Shown piece after piece: positions 61,976-64,000 of a DNA stretch of 64,000 nt. Both the position numbers and the translations under genes were made by a program. The stretch's first letter is position 1, and each line of letters opens with the position of its first letter. The DNA comes from Pseudomonas fluorescens (lineage in GTDB: Bacteria > Pseudomonadota > Gammaproteobacteria > Pseudomonadales > Pseudomonadaceae): the NCBI RefSeq assembly GCF_902498065.1, contig NZ_CABVIR010000004.1, positions 310,001 to 374,000 on the forward strand. Reading direction: 5' to 3'. Under the pieces are notes generated by a model. The model did not search any database and was not told the DNA's origin. It worked only from the letters and a program-made list of their open reading frames with translations.

Positions 61976-62722
61976 ATGGCGGGTCATTCCAAGTGGGCGA
62001 ACATCAAGCACCGCAAAGAACGTCAGGATGCCAAGAAGGGCAAGATTTTCACCAAGTGGATTCGTGAACTGACCGTTGCGGCCCGTCAGGGCGGCGGTGA
62101 TCCGGGCTCCAACCCTCGCTTGCGTCTGGCGCTGGACAAGGCGCTGGGTGCGAACATGAGTCGCGACATCATTGATCGCGCGGTGGCTCGCGGGGCCGGT
62201 GCTGCCGATACCGACGACATGGTCGAGCTGACCTATGAAGGCTACGGCCCGGGGGGCGTGGCGGTAATGGTCGAATGCATGACCGACAACCGCAACCGCA
62301 CCGCAGCGGCTGTTCGCCATGCGTTCAGCAAGTGCGGCGGTAACCTTGGTACCGACGGGTCCGTAGCCTACCTGTTCGAGCGCAAGGGGCAGATTTCCTT
62401 CGCGCCGGGTGTTGATGAAGACACGTTGATGGAAGCGGCCATGGAAGCGGACGCCGATGACGTGGTCACCCACGAAGACGGTTCCATCGACGTGTTCACC
62501 TCGTTTGCCGGTTTCTACTCCGTGCGTAACGCTCTGGAAGCGGCCGGTTTCAAAGGTGACGACGCGGAAATCGTCATGCTGCCGACCACCAGTGCCGAAC
62601 TGGACCTGGAAGGCGCTGAGAAAGTCCTCAAGCTGATCGACATGCTCGAAGACCTGGACGACGTGCAGAACGTCTACTCCAACGCGGATATCCCCGAGTC
62701 GGTGGCCGCACAGCTCGGTTAA
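61976..62722 (+). CDS. yebC: YebC/PmpR-family transcriptional or translational regulator
   Basis: A 248-residue protein with the hallmark start MAGHSKWANIKHRKERQDAKKGKIF and the conserved GGGDPGSNPRLRLALDKALGANM and YEGYGPGGVAVMVECMTDNRNRT. In P. aeruginosa the ortholog (PA0964, PmpR) was described as a repressor of the PQS regulator; other YebC proteins assist translation of proline stretches. Start ATG 61976 with GGAG 7 nt upstream. It is upstream of ruvC-ruvA, a conserved order, with a REP pair between. Confidence 0.97.
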   Translation: MAGHSKWANIKHRKERQDAKKGKIFTKWIRELTVAARQGGGDPGSNPRLRLALDKALGANMSRDIIDRAVARGAGAADTDDMVELTYEGYGPGGVAVMVECMTDNRNRTAAAVRHAFSKCGGNLGTDGSVAYLFERKGQISFAPGVDEDTLMEAAMEADADDVVTHEDGSIDVFTSFAGFYSVRNALEAAGFKGDDAEIVMLPTTSAELDLEGAEKVLKLIDMLEDLDDVQNVYSNADIPESVAAQLG

Positions 62723-62738
62723 GGGCGACTAAGATCCA

Positions 62739-62830
62739 ATGTGGGAGCGAGCCTGCTCGCGAATGCGGATATTCAGGCAGTATCGTTGCTGAATATAAAA
62801 CCGCTTTCGCGAGCAGGCTCGCTCCCACAT
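62739..62830. repeat. REP pair, GCGAGC variant
   Basis: TGTGGGAGCGAGCCTGCTCGC and GCGAGCAGGCTCGCTCCCACA flank a ~40-bp spacer. It separates yebC from ruvC within a same-direction gene series. Confidence 0.9.
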
Positions 62831-62879
62831 TTGTTATTCGTGTATTGGATATCGTGCTTTTTCCTAACCCGCAGGCGTT

Positions 62880-63404
62880 ATGACTTTAATTCTTGGTATC
62901 GACCCCGGTTCGCGCATCACCGGTTATGGCGTGGTACGCGATACCGGGCGTGGCTGCGTGTACGTGGCGTCGGGCTGTATTCGCACAGGGTCCGGCGAGC
63001 TGCATGAGCGTTTGCAAATCGTCTATCGCGGCGTGCGTGAAGTTATCCAGACCTACGGCCCGGTGACCATGGGCATCGAAAAGGTCTTTATGGCCCGCAA
63101 CGCCGACTCCGCGCTGAAGCTCGGCCAGGCGCGCGGTGCGGCAATCGTTGCCGGTGCCGAAGAAAATCTGGAAATCGCTGAATACACGGCCACCCAGGTC
63201 AAGCAGGCAGTGACCGGGACCGGTGCGGCGAACAAAGAGCAGGTGCAAATGATGGTCATGCACATGTTGAAACTCACCAGTAAACCGCAAATCGATGCCT
63301 CGGACGCCCTGGCCATTGCCATTTGCCATGCTCACACCCGTTCCAGCCTGTTGCCGCATGGCCTGGGCACTGCACGCAGTCGTGGCGGGCGCCTGCGTCT
63401 CTGA
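62880..63404 (+). CDS. ruvC: Holliday-junction resolvase RuvC
   Basis: A 174-residue RNase-H-fold endonuclease. The four acidic catalytic residues are visible: Asp7 in LGIDPGSRITGYG, Glu in MGIEKVFMARN (~66), and two Asp in QIDASDALAIAICHAH (~139 and 142). It cuts four-way junctions made during recombination repair, working with RuvAB. AGGCG precedes the ATG. ruvA begins 115 bp later. Confidence 0.97.
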   Translation: MTLILGIDPGSRITGYGVVRDTGRGCVYVASGCIRTGSGELHERLQIVYRGVREVIQTYGPVTMGIEKVFMARNADSALKLGQARGAAIVAGAEENLEIAEYTATQVKQAVTGTGAANKEQVQMMVMHMLKLTSKPQIDASDALAIAICHAHTRSSLLPHGLGTARSRGGRLRL

Positions 63405-63519
63405 TAGCATCAGCAGTCTTTTTTACGGAATCAGGGTTTTGTGCCTGTGTTGTCGGCGCAAAACCCTTGTTCTGTCAGTCGCCAGCCACCGAACTGGCCA
63501 ACGCTCAAGGATCTGAAAC

Positions 63520-64000
63520 GTGATTGGACGCTTGCGCGGCACACTGGCTGAGAAACAGCCGCCGCACCTGATTCTGGATGTAAACGGTCTGGGGTATGAG
63601 CTGGAAGTGCCCATGACCACGCTGTATCGCTTGCCGTCGGTCGGTGAACCGCTGACGTTGCACACCCATTTGGTCGTACGCGAAGACGCGCAGTTACTCT
63701 ATGGTTTCGCCAGCAAGCGTGAGCGAGACTTTTTTCGCGAGTTGATCCGTCTCAATGGTGTAGGGCCGAAATTGGCCCTGGCATTGATGTCGAGCCTGGA
63801 AGTGGATGAACTGGTACGTTGCGTGCAATCTCAGGACACCTCGGCCCTGACCAAGGTGCCGGGCGTGGGCAAGAAGACCGCCGAGCGTTTGCTGGTGGAA
63901 CTCAAGGATCGCTTCAAGGCCTGGGAAACCGTGCCGGCGATGTTTGCTCTGGTGCCAAACCAGCCGGGTGGGCCAGACGCGCCACATCCGGTCGCTACCG
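63520..64000 (+). CDS. ruvA: Holliday-junction helicase subunit RuvA, 5' part
   Basis: Start GTG at 63520; 160 codons are visible before the window ends. Domain I OB-fold: MIGRLRGTLAEKQPPHLILDVNGLGYELEVP. Domain II has two helix-hairpin-helix motifs, LNGVGPKLALALMS (~78-91) and VPGVGKKTAERLLVELKDR (~113-131). The flexible linker to domain III (NQPGGPDAPHP) is reached, so the RuvB-binding domain is outside. RuvA holds the junction for the RuvB motor; ruvB is expected next. Confidence 0.96.
   Translation, partial: MIGRLRGTLAEKQPPHLILDVNGLGYELEVPMTTLYRLPSVGEPLTLHTHLVVREDAQLLYGFASKRERDFFRELIRLNGVGPKLALALMSSLEVDELVRCVQSQDTSALTKVPGVGKKTAERLLVELKDRFKAWETVPAMFALVPNQPGGPDAPHPVAT

Overview
The window is a 64-kb piece of chromosome from a fluorescent Pseudomonas (P. 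fluorescens group), G+C-rich and densely coded. The case for this is the run of gene neighbourhoods that I recognise from P. aeruginosa PAO1 (compared from memory): pykA-lipoprotein-PilZ-MoxR operon-sbcB-mvaT-purU-Pct chemoreceptor; secA-argJ-GST-mutT-sensor kinase-panE-yajQ-mscS; and oprD-HIT-slyX-cold-shock-dps-aspS-yebC-ruvC-ruvA. Typical fluorescent-pseudomonad REP palindromes (core GTGGGAGC..GC) occur in at least a dozen intergenic gaps. I found no rRNA, tRNA, CRISPR array, insertion sequence, prophage or recognised defence island.

Layout. 1-1.2 kb: end of an MBL-fold hydrolase gene and an NmrA-like reductase. 1.3-10.1 kb: a catabolic island with a LysR regulator divergent from a ketoarginine-type ThDP decarboxylase and an aldehyde dehydrogenase, followed by a four-gene polyamine-type ABC importer; it ends in a REP-based tandem repeat that carries copies of the ATPase gene's own 3' end. 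10.2-12.7 kb: AraC regulator, ABM-fold monooxygenase, a small protein and a flavin reductase. 12.9-17.6 kb: alpha-ketoglutarate permease KgtP with a sigma-54 promoter, two matching upstream activator dyads and a MifS/MifR-like two-component system. 17.7-25.3 kb: class I fumarase, a GGDEF cyclase overlapping a ferredoxin reductase, a crotonase, pyruvate kinase, a lipoprotein and a PilZ protein.

25.5-32.2 kb: a tightly overlapping six-gene minus-strand operon (RDD, SpoIIM-like, DUF4129, DUF4350, MoxR ATPase, DUF58), which is the best candidate here for an undescribed system. 32.4-35.8 kb: sbcB, mvaT, purU and a small ORF. 36-41 kb: a three-gene envelope glycan or lipid operon and a PctA-type amino-acid chemoreceptor. 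41.2-49.3 kb: HerA-like ATPase, DciA-like helicase loader, secA, argJ, GST and a Nudix-ThiE fusion. 49.4-54.6 kb: cobalamin adenosyltransferase, hybrid-less sensor kinase, panE, yajQ and mscS. 54.7-64 kb: oprD with candidate ArgR sites, HIT protein, slyX, membrane-anchored cold-shock protein, Dps, a ribbon-helix-helix protein with a palindromic operator candidate, an FmdB zinc ribbon, a non-discriminating-type aspS, yebC, ruvC and the start of ruvA, which runs off the window.

Two themes link the regions. Arginine and basic amino acids recur: ketoarginine decarboxylation, polyamine-type import, argJ, the Pct receptor, and OprD with ArgR-like half-sites. C4/C5 dicarboxylate metabolism recurs as KgtP, MifSR and fumarase. 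All functions are assigned from motifs and family resemblance read by eye; no database search was run.
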